64,000 nt of DNA from Bos javanicus (GCF_032452875.1 NC_083880.1:57362829-57426828), one strand, 5' to 3'. Shown: positions 51,966-63,856, counted from the first letter of the stretch. Program-made: numbers and translations. Notes: a model not told the origin generated them from the letters alone.

Positions 51966-54689
51966 GAATGAGCCTTTCAGCTCCCATGGAGGTCACCCCA
52001 CTCCCCTTTACTCCTTCCTCTTCCCTCGGTGCTCCCACCTGCCCTCCCCATCCTCCCCCGGCCTGGCAGGCCCCTGCGTCTCTGAGGCTGGAGCAGGAGA
52101 CAGACCCTGGGGGGTCAGGGACACCCCCCATTCCGGTGGCCCCAGAGCTTTGGTGGCAGTTTCCAACGCTCAGCCTTGTTTGCTCATCACTTATATTCCT
52201 GCCTTATCTCCCCAACAGCCTGAGAGTTGCTGCATCGCTTCACCTTCGAGTCCCCAAAGTGCCTCAGTCAATGTTTGCTGAGTGCAGACCAACAGCTGGG
52301 CGAGGGTGAGCAGCCCCACTCAGAAGGGCAAGCTTCCCCACAGCCAATAATGTGTTTATTCAGCAGTGTGTTCTAACGGGTGGGGTGGGACTCTCTCCTC
52401 CTTCCCTAGGAGGTGATCCAGGCTGACCGTGTGAACGGTTCTGGGGAACAGGGACGGTACGTGGAGTCAGCACAGACCTACTTTGGAAAGTTACAGGAGG
52501 CGGAGGGGGGCAGAGCTGCTGGGAGGGTCTGGGGGTGTCCTCCACCTGCGTATTCACTCTATGTCAGAGGAATGCAGTCCAGCAAGCTGGGCGCCCCCAG
52601 CCTCCACCCTGGAGCACCCTCCTTGGGTCACCTGAGTTTGTCAGAATTCCAGATGAGTGCTTAAAAGGTTTTTCTGTTAATGGTGGCAAAAAGGGGGAAG
52701 AAGAGGAACCCTGTTTGCTCTGATTCCGGTGGGGCCAGCGGTGTTTACTCAGCCTGGGCGGCATGAGCTGTCAGGGGTGGGGGGTAGTTGGGGGGGGCGG
52801 ATGCCAGGCAGGGAGGCTGGGATTGGGGGCCTACCTCCCTCAAACCTGGAAAGCCCAATAGTGGTCCCAAGGCCTAAGTCTGCGGTAAGAACTGAGCAGC
52901 CCTCAACCATTGCACAGGCAGTGTTTTTCGAGTCAGCTTCACATGATGGAAGGCAGCGATGCAACTGACTGTGTAGACGCCACTGTCTCCCGGGCCTGCG
53001 TCCTGAGCGCCTACTGTGTGTCTGGCCTGAGCTGCTGAGGGCACAGGAGTTAGCATGTTGGGGAGCACCAAGAGGCAGGACACGCAGTGGGGCTAACACC
53101 AGCCCGTCTCTGCCCCTTTGTCCTTATTTATGAAGGTACCTGCTCCCCTGGGGAACACGCAGCCCTCTGGCTGCCGGGTCATCGAGAGCCAGTGAGGCGG
53201 TGGAGACACAGTGGCTTTCTCAGGCCCCTGGGAGTGCCCCCTTCCTGACTCACAGGTGAACAGGCCCCCCTGGGTGACCAAAGGTCTGCACTTCTGCCAG
53301 GCAGAAGGTGACCCCTTGCCCTGAAGCACAGCAAGGGATTTAAAGCGACCATCCGTGATGAGTGACAAAGCCATCTTCTCCCCCAAGAAGGGCTGTGACA
53401 AAGGCAGGTGACAGTGATAGGCCCTGAACTGAGCTCCGGGGGGCAGAGGGCAGGCGTCCCCTGCACGCCGGGGGCGACCCCACACACCCGAGGACCCTGG
53501 AGATGATTAAGCACCCTCAGGCCAGCCCTTCGTTGTGAGGAACAGCCCTCGACAAGATGCTGTGGCAGAAAGCCCCTTCCTGGATGACACTCGGGTCTAT
53601 TATGGGAACAGGACCAAGATGATAAGGAAAACCAGTGTCATCAAGAAACCCCACATCAGCTGCTCCCAGACTTCCTGCAGAGGTGACTCCAGTGGTCAGA
53701 CTGAGCTCTTCGCATCCTCCACTTGGCAAACGAACTTCAAGTAGGAGAAAAACAAAGTTCTCAGAGAATTCATTGATTTCATCCGCCCTGAGCTTCCACT
53801 TCTGAGCACATCAAAGTTCCTTGCATAACTTAGAGAAGACTGGTGAATTACAATGTTTGCTTCTGATTCACAGGCAGAAAAATTTCCAAATGTCTTAGTA
53901 AGAAAATGACATCTGAGGGGCCATTAGGAGTGACTCAGCGGATGTGGGCAGATCATCAGATGAACTGAGTTCCACTTGCTTGTACTCTCTTCCTCGTGCA
54001 TTCTCCTACTGTAAAAGAAAGTTCTGGGAGAATGAATAAGTAACTGCAAGAAGAGAATAAATAACCAAGAAACTAGTTACTGTTTTTCTTTAAGCCAGGC
54101 TGCCCAGCTCCACGGAAGAGTTTGAGACCTTCTCTCCCTTGGGTGCCCCACGCCAATGGCTCCCCATCCCTCTCCAGCCTCAAGTCCAAAGTGGGGATGA
54201 CATGCCATCTCTTAGGTACATTGAGAATCAGCGTCCTGGGCTGTGGCACCTCTTATTTGCAGGAGGAAACACACACACGCTTCCCGTGAGCCATCATGAT
54301 TCTGAGGTGTATGGAAACATTAACCTTCTCGTTCATATCTCTCCCATCTCCCAAGGTGTGCAGCTCCTGATAAGCCATGTTCAGTGGCAGAAAGAGAGAT
54401 AAGCACAACACAGATGAAATCAAACAAAAATATATATTTCCTCAAGCCCAGTGTTTGTCAAGCAACCTCCGCTGTACAAGCCTCAGAAATCTATTTGTTT
54501 AGCCAACAAATGTTGGCTGAATACTCTTTGAGGAACTCAGAAGAGCTTGAAGGACCTCAGAAATGTGGGAAATGTGGTTCCTGCCCTCCAGGGAGGAGAG
54601 ACTCATGTGCCAAACCTCCCTTCCGTGCCCTTTACCAAGTGCTCTGCCACCATCTCTCTTGCTGCACCCACCTCCAGTCAAAGGTCCGT
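51966..54689. other. TUBB1-CTSZ intergenic, part 2
   Basis: GC-rich, mostly unique. A G-run cluster lies on the plus strand at 52,774-52,797, a TGACTCAGC motif at 53,931-53,939, and two GATAAG motifs at 54,369-54,374 and 54,398-54,403. An L2-like phrase (AATGTGGTTCCTGCCCTCCA) occurs at about 54,571-54,590. No gene. Confidence 0.45.
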
Positions 54690-55127
54690 AGAGTCAAAGC
54701 TGTGGTTTTCCAGTAGTCATGTACCGATATCACAGTTGAACCATAAAGAAGGCTGAGTGCCAAAGAGTTGATGCTTTAGAGTTGTGGTGCTGGAGAAGAC
54801 TCTTCAGAGTCCCTTGGACAGAAAGGAGATCAAACCAGTCAGCCCTAAAGGAAATGAACCCTGAATATTCGTTGGAAGGACTGATGCTGAAGCTCCAATA
54901 CTTTGGCTACCTGATGCGAAGGGCCAACTCATTGGAAAAACCCCGGATGCTGGAAAAGATTGAGGGCAGGAGGGGAAGTGGGGTGTGGACAGAGGATGAG
55001 ATGGTCAGAAGGCATCACCGACTCAATGGACGTGAATCTGAGCAAGTTCCTGGAGATAGTGAAGGACAGAGGAGCCTGGTGTGCTGCAGTCCATGGAGTC
55101 ACAAAGAGTCGGACACAACTTAGTGAC
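54690..55127 (+). mobile_element. BovB LINE 3' end
   Basis: Translation of 54,782-55,123 gives the BovB C-terminal segment (LWCWRRLFRVPWTERRSN, MNPEYSLEGLMLKLQYFGYL). It ends with the tail TCGGACACAACTTAGTGACT. An earlier part (AAAGCTGTGGTTTTCCAGTA) begins near 54,690. 5'-truncated and broken by stops. Confidence 0.93.
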
Positions 55128-58100
55128 TGAACAAGTCAGGGGATGATTCTTTCATTTGGCGGAAGAGACTGAAGCTCAGAGAGGGACCTGACTGGTTGAC
55201 ACATGTCCCAGGATGACACGGCAGAACCAGAGATGGTTCTAAAAAGATGATTCCGGGTGTGGAGAGGCAGGTCGGCCAGACAGCCTTTAGCCAGGCCTCC
55301 TCCTCACCTCTGGTCCATAACTGGGTCCTGCCAGCGCTGCCACCCATCTCAGCATCTCTCCAGCAGAATCAGTGACCCACCAGCAGCAGCAGCAGCTCTC
55401 CTGCCCACAACCGCAATAGCCTCTAACTGACCACCACCCCCCAGCCTTCCATCCTACCATCCTTCCTCCCAGAGGGAACTCATAGAGCATAAAGACCTCA
55501 CCACTGCTCCCCAGGAAACCAGCAGCCACCAGGGTAAAACCACCCCTCTCACCGCAGCTGATACATTGTTCCGATTGATGGGGAAACCCCTGGGGTGGGT
55601 GGGGAGCAGGGAGGGAGCCAAAGGAGGCGGAGACACAGGCCTGACCCAGGGAGGGAGGGACAAGGGAGGGCTGGGTGGGACCTGGTGGCGGAGGAGGAGC
55701 CTTGCACTTGAGGACAGTGGCCTTTGGGAAGCAGGAAGCTGGCCTTAGATCCCAGAGCAGGGCAGCTGAGAGGTGCGTTTACACCCAGGGACCTTGCCCA
55801 GCTCCTTCTTCTCCAGCCATCTCTGAGGCCACTTGGTCACACCTACCCAGAGTGTCCGCCTTTCAAGGTCCTTGCACATGCTTGAAAAGTCCAGCACTTT
55901 CCATCAGCTGCGTCCTCATCAGTCAACCCCAACTCGCAGGATGGCTAAGAGAACCACCCCGGAGCAAACTCCCAGAGGCCCCGTCTCTGGATCCAGCTCT
56001 TTCTACTTGGACACTCTTCCTGTTTCCACATGGCCCCTTACCAGAATGTTCACTCCTGGCAGGTGGGGACTGACACTCCTGTGTCCCCAGGGCTGGGACA
56101 ATGACGTGGCACATCCTAGGTTCTCGGAATGCTTGCCAACTTCCCTTCTGGGTCCCAGAAGACTGGATCCAGTGAACGAGGCAGGCCACGCTCCAAGGGC
56201 TCCTGGGCAGGCTCCTGGGTGGGCCTGATGGGACCTGCTGAGTGGACGGTGGGAGGCATGCTCTGAAGGTGAGACTGACAGGCCAGTCTCACAAATGTGA
56301 CCCCCAGGAGGCGAGTCCCCTCCCAAGCCAGCCTGTGTGACCAGCAGAGGGTGTGGTGGCAATGGCTTTTGGGGACCACATTCACAGCACAGGGTCAGCG
56401 TGAACATCTAACCGAGTGACTGTGTGGACAGAGGAGCAGCTGCCGAGGGACCCATGTTGCCCACGAGCCAGACATGCCTCCCAGCACACCAGCACCCATC
56501 ACAATAAAGGCAGTATCCAAGACCTGGCTCAGCCCAGGGAGGTGAGAGAATAGGAAGTGTCTTCCGTCTGCCGGTGGAGGGCAGGCAGCGTGGCATGAGC
56601 CAAGAAGGAGGAGAGGGCTCGGAGGCAAGTCCACAGTAAATGAAAACTCACCTGTGTTCTCCTTGTGCAAGTGGGGAGGCTGGGTCAGCCCCAGCCTGGC
56701 TGTAAAGTGTGAGAGATTTCTTTATCAGGACGAGGGGACAAGTCAGTCTTATTTTTAGAAATGAATAGGCTTTTGTGTCATGGCCTTGCATCACGTGTTT
56801 GCCAGGAAACTTTATGGGGCAATAAAAAAGGAGAACATCCCAGATTCAAACCTGCCACCCATGAACCTCAGTCTGAGTATAAGTCTCTCGTCCTCACTGG
56901 AGCCTCAGTCTCCCCACCTGTAAAATGGGTGACAGCATTGGATTCCCACCTCACAGGCTTGTGCCAAGGATCAAAGGAGAGAAGACTTGCCCAGACAGGA
57001 GTTGTCTAGGCTGACTTTGTATCTGCCTTCGGGCACGGCTGAGCGGCAGGGAGGAATCAGTTACTCAGTTACAGGCCGGCTCCCTGAGCCTCTGTCCCAG
57101 GCAGATAAGACGAGTCATTATCCACAAAACACCCTCCCAGACATGCAGAGCAGTGGCAGCGTCAGGAAGAGACAGAGCTTTCATATCCGCAGGGTCCCCA
57201 AACCTGCAACTCAGGTGTACCTGCTCTGCGGAGAGAGGAGCAGGTGGGCGGGGCAGCCAGTCCAGCAGCTCCTTCCTCTCCGCAGTCCCAGGAGGTTTTG
57301 CATTTCATCCGTGCACCTTCAGAGAGCTCCTGGAGTCAAACGCCCTCCGCTCACAGCAGTGGCCAGAGCTAGGGCCCCTCCCTCAACAGACCGCAGCCCT
57401 GAGGGACTCCCAAAGTGATGCAGCCAGCTGTCCGCAGAGCTGGGAGCCAGGCAGACGTATATCTGTGGACCAGAGCCAACTTCAGGTGGAAGAAACGGCC
57501 CAGAGGCTTGACTCCACGTGGCGTACGCACCACAGGTGCTGAAGAGGCAGAGCGGGTCACAAGAGAACTCACTTGCTTCTTCTTGCCTTGAAAGTTGTGG
57601 TTTCAAATGTCTGGCCTCCCTCCCCACTCCACCTGCTAGATTTTCCCATCATCCTCTGAGTCTGCATAGCTTCCAGGGCAGGGAAACCCTGGTACACCAC
57701 CACCAGTCAGCCTGAGAATGTCACTGTCCCTCCCTTTAACCTGCCTTCTCCAGGGCCCAATGCATGGCCACTGCCCCACTCTGCCCCTTCCGCAGACCCT
57801 GGCCTATGGAGGTTGTGTCATCAGGCAGGCCCAGCTCCAGAATGTGCAGCTCAAAATGAAAATGGGGGGCCTTGACAGACCAGCATCTCACCAAGTGCTC
57901 AGGGCCCTGTTGAAGTCGGGCGTCACACGCCCACGACACTGGCCCTGACCATCATAATACCAACGCACGTGCACCTCCTACGAGAAGCCCAGGACACCTT
58001 CCGAGCATCCAGGTCCCCCAACACTGCAGGAACGGAAGAGCTTATAACCTGGCACATCTCCACCCAGCATCAGGGATGCAGCCCCAGACCTCATAGCACC

Positions 58101-58254
58101 CCCCTGAGGGGGGGCCGAGGGGCCATCTGCGCCCCACGTTGCAGCTCTTGGGCCCTGACCATCTGGGCACTCGGGTGGTCCCCACAATATTCATCACCCT
58201 ACAATAGGGGGACCACTGTGGTCATTCTTCAGCAACTATGAGCTTTTATGATTT
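55128..58254. other. TUBB1-CTSZ intergenic, part 3
   Basis: GC-rich sequence without a recognised gene. A MIR-like remnant lies near 55,140-55,230 (GACTGAAGCTCAGAGAGGGA) and another at 56,860-56,990 (CTCAGTCTCCCCACCTGTAA). (CAG)5 occurs at 55,380-55,395. A GATA/AP-1-like/GATA cluster lies at 57,103-57,123. Many overlapping frames reflect high GC, not genes. Confidence 0.45.
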
Positions 58255-58535
58255 TTTTTAATGTTTATTTATTTATTTTTGACTGTGCTGGGTCTTCGTG
58301 TCAGCTCAGGCTTTTCTCCAGTTGTGGCGAGCGGGGCCTACTCTCCAGCACGTGAGCTTCTTCTCACTTCTTCTCTTGTTGAGGAGCACGGGCTCTGGAG
58401 CACAGGCTCAGTAGTTGCCGCTCATGGGCTTAGTTGCCCCATGGCATGCAGGATCTTCCTAGGTCAGGGATCAAACCCAGGTCTTCCGCATTGTCAGGCA
58501 GATTCTTTAACACTGCACTACCTGAGAAGCTCATA
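58255..58535 (-). mobile_element. CHR-1-like SINE
   Basis: Antisense: TTTATTTATTTATTTTTGAC, GTTGTGGCGAGCGGGGCCTA, GGCTCAGTAGTTGCCGCTCA, then the complement of the B-box (GGGATCAAACCCAGGTC). It produces most of a 195-codon frame that is not a gene. Confidence 0.9.
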
Positions 58536-59431
58536 TTTTTCTTTAAAGGAGACCCAAAACCCACCTCTTAGGAAGACCCTACCTGGATGGTGGACGTCAC
58601 CGGGGTCACCCAGGGACAACCCTGCTGGCTTGTTTCCTCCTATGGATGGAGGACCCATTGGCTGGTTCACCTTGGCTCTGGAGGAGAGAGGTGAGAGATG
58701 GGGAAACCCCGGCTGGAAACTCCCTTCCCACACCTGCTGCACCTGGGGAAAGGGAAAGGCTTTGGGACCAGGCCCAGGACACATGCTGGGGCAAGCACCA
58801 AGGAGCCAGCTTTCCAAGAAGATAAAGGACACCTCAGTGTATCGATAGAGGCCGTGTCTACATGTCACCTCAGAGACAGCCTCTTGGGAACTGGGACCAA
58901 GCCCTACTGGGATTCCATGGGCACCTCAGGGCTGCCAAGGGCAGCCACAGAAATGGCTGGAGGTCCGCAAGGCAGCTACTGTGATTTCTGTGTGCAGGCT
59001 TGGTGCCAGCAGAGCAAAAGACAGGGACCAGGGGGAGGTGTCCATGTGGTAAGAGCAGGGTCCCCACATCAGAGCACCCTATACTAACACTGGACCCTAG
59101 GACAAAAAGCCTGAACCCTTTTCTCCCAAGACCAGGGAGGCCATTCTGCGGCCAGCTCAGGTGACCACCAGTCACGAGGAGCCGGAGGAGGAGGGAACTC
59201 TTGAGTTATGAAACCCAGGCCCCTGGGGTCGCACTTCTGCTTTCGGTTGTTTGAAAATGAAATGCTTTGTTAGCAGAAACCTCCCCAGGCAGCTTTGGAA
59301 GTTGGCAGGGAGAAAGAAGATTCAGGCTCCAAGTGAGATTTTCCTTGAGGGGCCTTTTCTAGAAGGATTCAGTCTTCCTTCTCTATGTTGGGGCAACGTC
59401 TCTCCAGAAAGAGTCTCGGCCTCAGGGAAAG
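58536..59431. other. TUBB1-CTSZ intergenic, part 4
   Basis: No gene or repeat recognised. Confidence 0.4.
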
Positions 59432-59566
59432 CTAGGGTGCTCAGGTGCTCCGTCATATCTGACTCTTTTGCAACCCCTGGGACTGTAGCCTGCCAAGCTC
59501 CTTTGTCAATGGGATTCTCCAGGGAAGAATACTGGAGTGGGTTGCCATGCCCTCCTCCATCAGGAA
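59432..59566 (-). mobile_element. BovA SINE fragment
   Basis: GTGCTCCGTCATATCTGACT, GGGATTCTCCAGGGAAGAAT and ACTGGAGTGGGTTGCCATGC; no tRNA-like head. It lies about 400 bp before the CTSZ start codon. Confidence 0.88.
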
Positions 59567-59739
59567 GCTAGAATAGGGTGCAGTTCTGCAGAGAGACCCC
59601 TGCCCATCATCCCTGGAGGCTGGACCCAGGCGGGATGCGGGGATCCCGGGCATCTCTCCGGACCAAAGGGTCCCAAGACGCCAAGGCTGGGGGCGGGGGG
59701 CCCTAAGAATGAATGAGGTCTGATAGATCAGAGGCAAGA

Positions 59740-60165
59740 GGCAAGTGGCGGGGTCGGGGCGGGGTCCGCCGAGGCCTGGCGCGTGACCCGAGTCCGGACG
59801 GGCCGGGCAGCCGGGCGGGGCGGGGCCGGGTCACCGGGGGCAGCAGCGCGCCCCGCCCCGGGGGAGTGTCCCGCCGGGCGCAGACACCTTAAGGGCCTGC
59901 GGGCCGGGGAGGAAGCCTGCGGAGGGGTGACCGGCGCGAGATCTGAGTTAGAGTTCAAGTCGGGGTCTGATCGCACCGGCGAGGGAGCCATGGCGTCGTC
60001 CGGGCCGCTGGTGCCTCCGCTGCTGCTGCTGCTCGTGCTGCTGGCGGGCGCGGCGCGGGCCGGCCTCCACTTCCGCCCGGGCCGCGGCTGCTACCGGCCT
60101 CTTCGGGGAGACCGGCTCACCCAACTGGGGCGCAGGTCGGGGCGGCTGGGGTTGGGGGGGTCTGC
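59740..60165 (+). promoter_or_regulatory. CTSZ: CTSZ CpG-island promoter
   Basis: CpG- and GC-box-rich (GGGGCGGGGCC at about 59,817) block around exon 1. Half-matches to the lysosomal CLEAR element occur (GCGTGACC at 59,781-59,788, GGTCACC at 59,829-59,835), but no full GTCACGTGAC was found. No TATA box. Confidence 0.8.
59990..60135 (+). CDS. CTSZ: CTSZ coding exon 1
   Basis: Signal peptide and propeptide, codons 1-48 plus two bases. Donor GTCGGG at 60,136 is a weak match after GT, but it joins in frame to exon 2 and gives the conserved protein. Confidence 0.94.
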
Positions 60166-60755
60166 CCATCTCCCGGGGCTGTGCGCGCTCTGCTGCCTGG
60201 GGAACCCTGCCGCCTCCTTGGGGTGCCAGCAACCAGGGCGCCCTGCTTCCCTTGACCTCTGCGGGTCAGGGCCAGCCCCTAGGCTTTGGAAGCGCCCTCT
60301 TTCACTTGTGTGGGGTTGGACGGGCCTCACCCGTGCTGGAAGCAAGCCAACCTCGCCGACTTGCATTTGGGGCGTTGCTGGCCGGAGCAGTCTGGTTCCT
60401 GCATTGGGGGTGGGGGTGGGGGGGTGCCCTGCCAGCTGAGTCTGAGAGGGCGGGGATCTCCCGGGGAGAGATGGGTCGCCCCCATTCCCTCTCACCCTCC
60501 CACTGGGGAAGATGTTTGGGCCCCCCCACCCCAACCCTGGGAAAGGGGAGAGGTGCCCAGTGCTGATTCTGTTGATGGTGTCTGTTCCTAGGACGTACCC
60601 CCGGCCTCATGAGTACCTGTCCCCGTCGGATCTCCCCAAGAGCTGGGACTGGCGCAATGTGAATGGGGTCAACTACGCCAGTGTCACCAGAAACCAGCAC
60701 ATCCCCCAGTACTGTGGCTCCTGCTGGGCGCATGGCAGCACCAGTGCCATGGCGG
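59990..60755 (+). CDS. CTSZ: Cathepsin Z (X), exons 1-2; continues beyond the window
   Basis: Lysosomal papain-family (C1A) cysteine protease with carboxypeptidase activity. Exon 1 (59,990-60,135) encodes the signal peptide (MASSGPLVPPLLLLLVLLAG, residues 1 to about 23). It also encodes most of the unusually short propeptide, including Cys34 in RGCYRPLRGD; in known procathepsin X structures the equivalent Cys bonds to the active-site Cys. Exon 2 (60,592-60,755) encodes YPRPHEYLSPSDL, then the mature start LPKSWDW (from residue 63). It also carries the HIP mini-loop that restricts the enzyme to C-termini, in QHIPQYCGSCWAH, with the nucleophile Cys93. Frames join in phase (AG|G Arg49). The exon ends in codon 104 with donor GTAGGT. 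Later exons (His and Asn active-site residues) lie past 64,000. Intact as far as visible. Confidence 0.96.
60136..60591. other. CTSZ intron 1
   Basis: 456 bp, GC-rich, with a G-run cluster on the sense strand at 60,406-60,424. Confidence 0.85.
60592..60755 (+). CDS. CTSZ: CTSZ coding exon 2
   Basis: Completes Arg49 and runs through Ala103 plus one base; holds the catalytic Cys93 and the HIP loop. Acceptor TTCCTAG, donor GTAGGT at 60,756. Confidence 0.97.
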
Positions 60756-63636
60756 GTAGGTCAAGGGCCAGCGAGGCCCGTCCAGCTGCCTTCCTGTCAG
60801 CATGAGTGGCTGCAGCCCAGGGTCGCGGGGATTCAACCTGGGATGGGGAGGGGGGTGTCTGTGTCAGGCCTTGGGGAGCCGATCTGGGGCCTTGTGCGTG
60901 CCCAGCGGTCACAGAACTGAAGCCCAGTGACAAACGGCTCCAGGACCCTTATTTGTCTCAAAGCTTGTGACCTGAGCCACTGGGGCCCAAACCACAGACT
61001 CGCCCAACCCCCTGCTGGAGTTGGGCCTGTGAACGTGAAGCTGCTTTTCAGGGTAGTTAATATTTGAAATGAATGCTTGTTCTGGGCTGGGGCTATTGAG
61101 AAAGGCCAGCTTTCTTCTCGTCTGGACCTTAGCCACCTGGCCACAGTGAGGGCCGGAAGGCTTGAGGCCTGGAGGAAGGGGACATCAGAGGTTCACATCA
61201 CTTGAGCAGGCTGCTGGGCCTGCCTGGGAGGGTGGGTTGCAGACTTCACACCAGCCTGGGTCTTCTGGCAACCCAGGGGTTCCACACTGAAATCTATGAA
61301 ACTCCTCCCCTGAGGCACTGTGCTAAGCAGACTGACCACAGTGTGGGTGCTGCCGCTGACCAACATTCCGCGTTATCATTGAAGTTCCTGACTGCCCTGT
61401 GATTGCTCCCACTTTGTAGATGAGGAAACCAAGGCTCCTGGCTGAGTGGTCAGGAGACTAGGCCTTTGTGTGAGTGTGAGTGACAGCCGGGACCTGAGCC
61501 CAGAAGCTGGGCTGCCTTGAGGGTGAGGAGTGGGGTGGAGGGGGTGGGATCTGGACCCCAGGGTCCACCACTGTAGCAGGAGCACCTGGTAGGTCTCCGC
61601 GGTGGCCCTGCCCCATCTCTCCTGGGGGCTGGGTGGTACTTCTGACCCTTCAGGAAGGAGGAGGGAAGGGGCTGGTAGGCTGAGCCCCATTTTTAGCTGG
61701 GGAGGCCCCTGCTGACTGGAATGGAGATGGACAGGGCCCCTGGAGAATGTGGAGCCAGAGGCTTAACCAAGGAGCCACTGGGAGACGTCTGGGCTGGGCA
61801 AGCAGGCAGGGTGTGGGCGGCCTTGAGCTCAAAGCTCATGGCAAAGGCCTGGCAAGAATGGCGCTCACTGGCCTAGAGGAACTGAGAGGGCCTTTGGGGG
61901 GGCCTTAGGGTGTGGTAGGGGAAGCTGAAAAGGTCACCAGGGGCCCTGCAGCCAGGGGAGGGGCCTGGCAGAAGCCTGAGGGATCTCAGGAGGGAGTCAC
62001 AAGCCAAGGTTTGCATCTGTAAAGGAACACAGTGCCTGGAAGGTCTGTCTGGTCCATTGACCTTTCCCTGTTCGGAAGTCAACCCTCCACTGACTGGAGT
62101 GGATCCTCCTGGGCAGACAAACAATGGCTTCCCCCTCCCGACCCTTCGAATGTCCTCCCTAGCAGCAGACATCCTCTTCCTCTTTCGCTGAGAAAACAGA
62201 AGCCCCCGAAAGGGGACTTCCAGGGTGCCGGCCCAGCTGCTGCCTACCATAGCTGGTCATAGTTCTCCTGCCCTCCCATCCCTGGGTGTCTAGCATCTGA
62301 GCCCCTGGCCAAGGCCACCCCTGCCAATGCCCACCCCTGCCCATCGCTGAACCCCACTCCGCCTCCAGCTGCCACCCCATTTCTGGGCTCTCAGAGGTGC
62401 CTGCAGCCCCCACTTCCTCTCTTACCTCCTCAAACACCTCCAGCCGCACCTCCAGCTCCTTGCCAAGGTCTCCAGCATGGGGCTGCCATGGTCAGGCCAG
62501 GTGGTCACCGCCCGGCCTCGCCCTGCATGATTGTGCTTGATCTGTGACCCCCCCACCCCAGTGCTTTCCTGGCTTTCAGTCACGGTGGGCCCCTGATCTC
62601 TGCCTCTCTGGCCCCTTCAGACCCTCTCATGGGCTCCTCATCCTCCCAACTTAACTTCTGAACGTTGGGTTCCCAGGACCCTACAGCTGGACTTGGCCTT
62701 CACTTCCACCTGATGCTCTCCGTCTCGCTTGGACGCCTGACACCTCAAACCTCACTTGCTCCTCCTTTCCACCACCACCCTCACCCCCAAACCAGTTCTT
62801 CCCCAACCTCCTGATTGCTCCAGGAGAACGCCTTCCTTCCCTCACTCTGGCTGAAGCCCAGAAGCACGTCGGCCACCTGTTTTTCACCTTCAGACAATCA
62901 GGCCATAGGGCTGGGCTCTCCCTTCAAGGTATATCGAGGATTCTGCTGGAACTGGGCCCTGGCCTTGCTGTTGGAGCTGCCTGACCGGTCCACCTGCTGC
63001 TCCCCTGCCGCCCCACCTCAGGCCTCAAATAGCTCTGACCCAGGCTGTCCTGGGCCCCTTTCTGTCCTGCTTGAAACTGTTTTAAGACTTCAGGCAGATT
63101 AGCCAAAACCCTGACTTGCCTGCAGACCCTATGTTAGCTGACTCCTTATTTGGTGTTGGGACCCAGCTTGGATGTCAAGAGCTGAAGAACGGGAGGGTGC
63201 CCTCAGGCCCGGCCCTTGCCCCCTCCCATGGGTGCCCCCCACTGTCCGTAGGTACCCCCCCTCCTCTCCCCTCTTTTCCTGGCAGCACTGCATCTACTGC
63301 TGCCGTGGCCCATCTCCCCGACCACATGGAGCTCACAGGGTGGGAGCTTTGTTTTGCTCACTAAACAGGGCCTGGCGCACATTAGGTGACGAGCTGGCCG
63401 TGGATGAGCGGGGCAGATGAGGGGCGGAAAGGGGAAGTGCCAGGTGCAACCCTCCGGGGGTGGGTCAGGTGCAAACTGGTTGGGAAACAGCAGTGGGGGT
63501 GAAGGAGGCCCTCATCCCACCTCCAGGCCTTGCCCAGCGTGCGGCCAGGATGGAGAACGTCCACGTTCATGGCAAGGGGGCTTCCAGGGTGAGGCTGCAA
63601 TCAGTAAAACCTCGGTGAGTTCATTTAGGCAGCTGG
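60756..63636. other. CTSZ intron 2 (left part)
   Basis: GC-rich intron sequence. I looked for the next CTSZ exon (DRINIKRKGAWPS-like) and did not find it. A MIR-like antisense remnant (TTTGTAGATGAGGAAACCAA) lies at about 61,413-61,432. Confidence 0.6.
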
Positions 63637-63649
63637 TATTTACTGAGCA

Positions 63650-63856
63650 GGCTTCCCAGGTGATGCAGTGGTAAAGAACCCCCCTGCCAGTGCAGCAGGC
63701 ACAAGGGACGTAGGTTCGATCCCTGGGTCAGGAAGATCCCCTGGAGTAGGAAATGGCAACCCACTCCAGTATTCTTGCCTGGAGAATCCTGTAGACAGAG
63801 GAGCCTGGCAGGCTACAGTCCACGGGGTCGCAGAGTCGGACACGACTAAATGCATT
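63650..63856 (+). mobile_element. Bov-tA2 SINE, CTSZ intron 2
   Basis: GGCTTCCCAGGTGATGCAGT, GGTAAAGAACCCCCCTGCC, TAGGTTCGATCCCTGGG (B-box), CACTCCAGTATTCTTGCCTG and GTCGGACACGACTAAATGCA. Perfect 13-bp target duplication TATTTACTGAGCA at 63,637-63,649 and 63,857-63,869. Confidence 0.97.

Noticed and set aside
58261..58848. 195-codon plus frame
   Set aside because: Its first half is an antisense CHR-1-like SINE (58,255-58,535). The rest shows no family motif.
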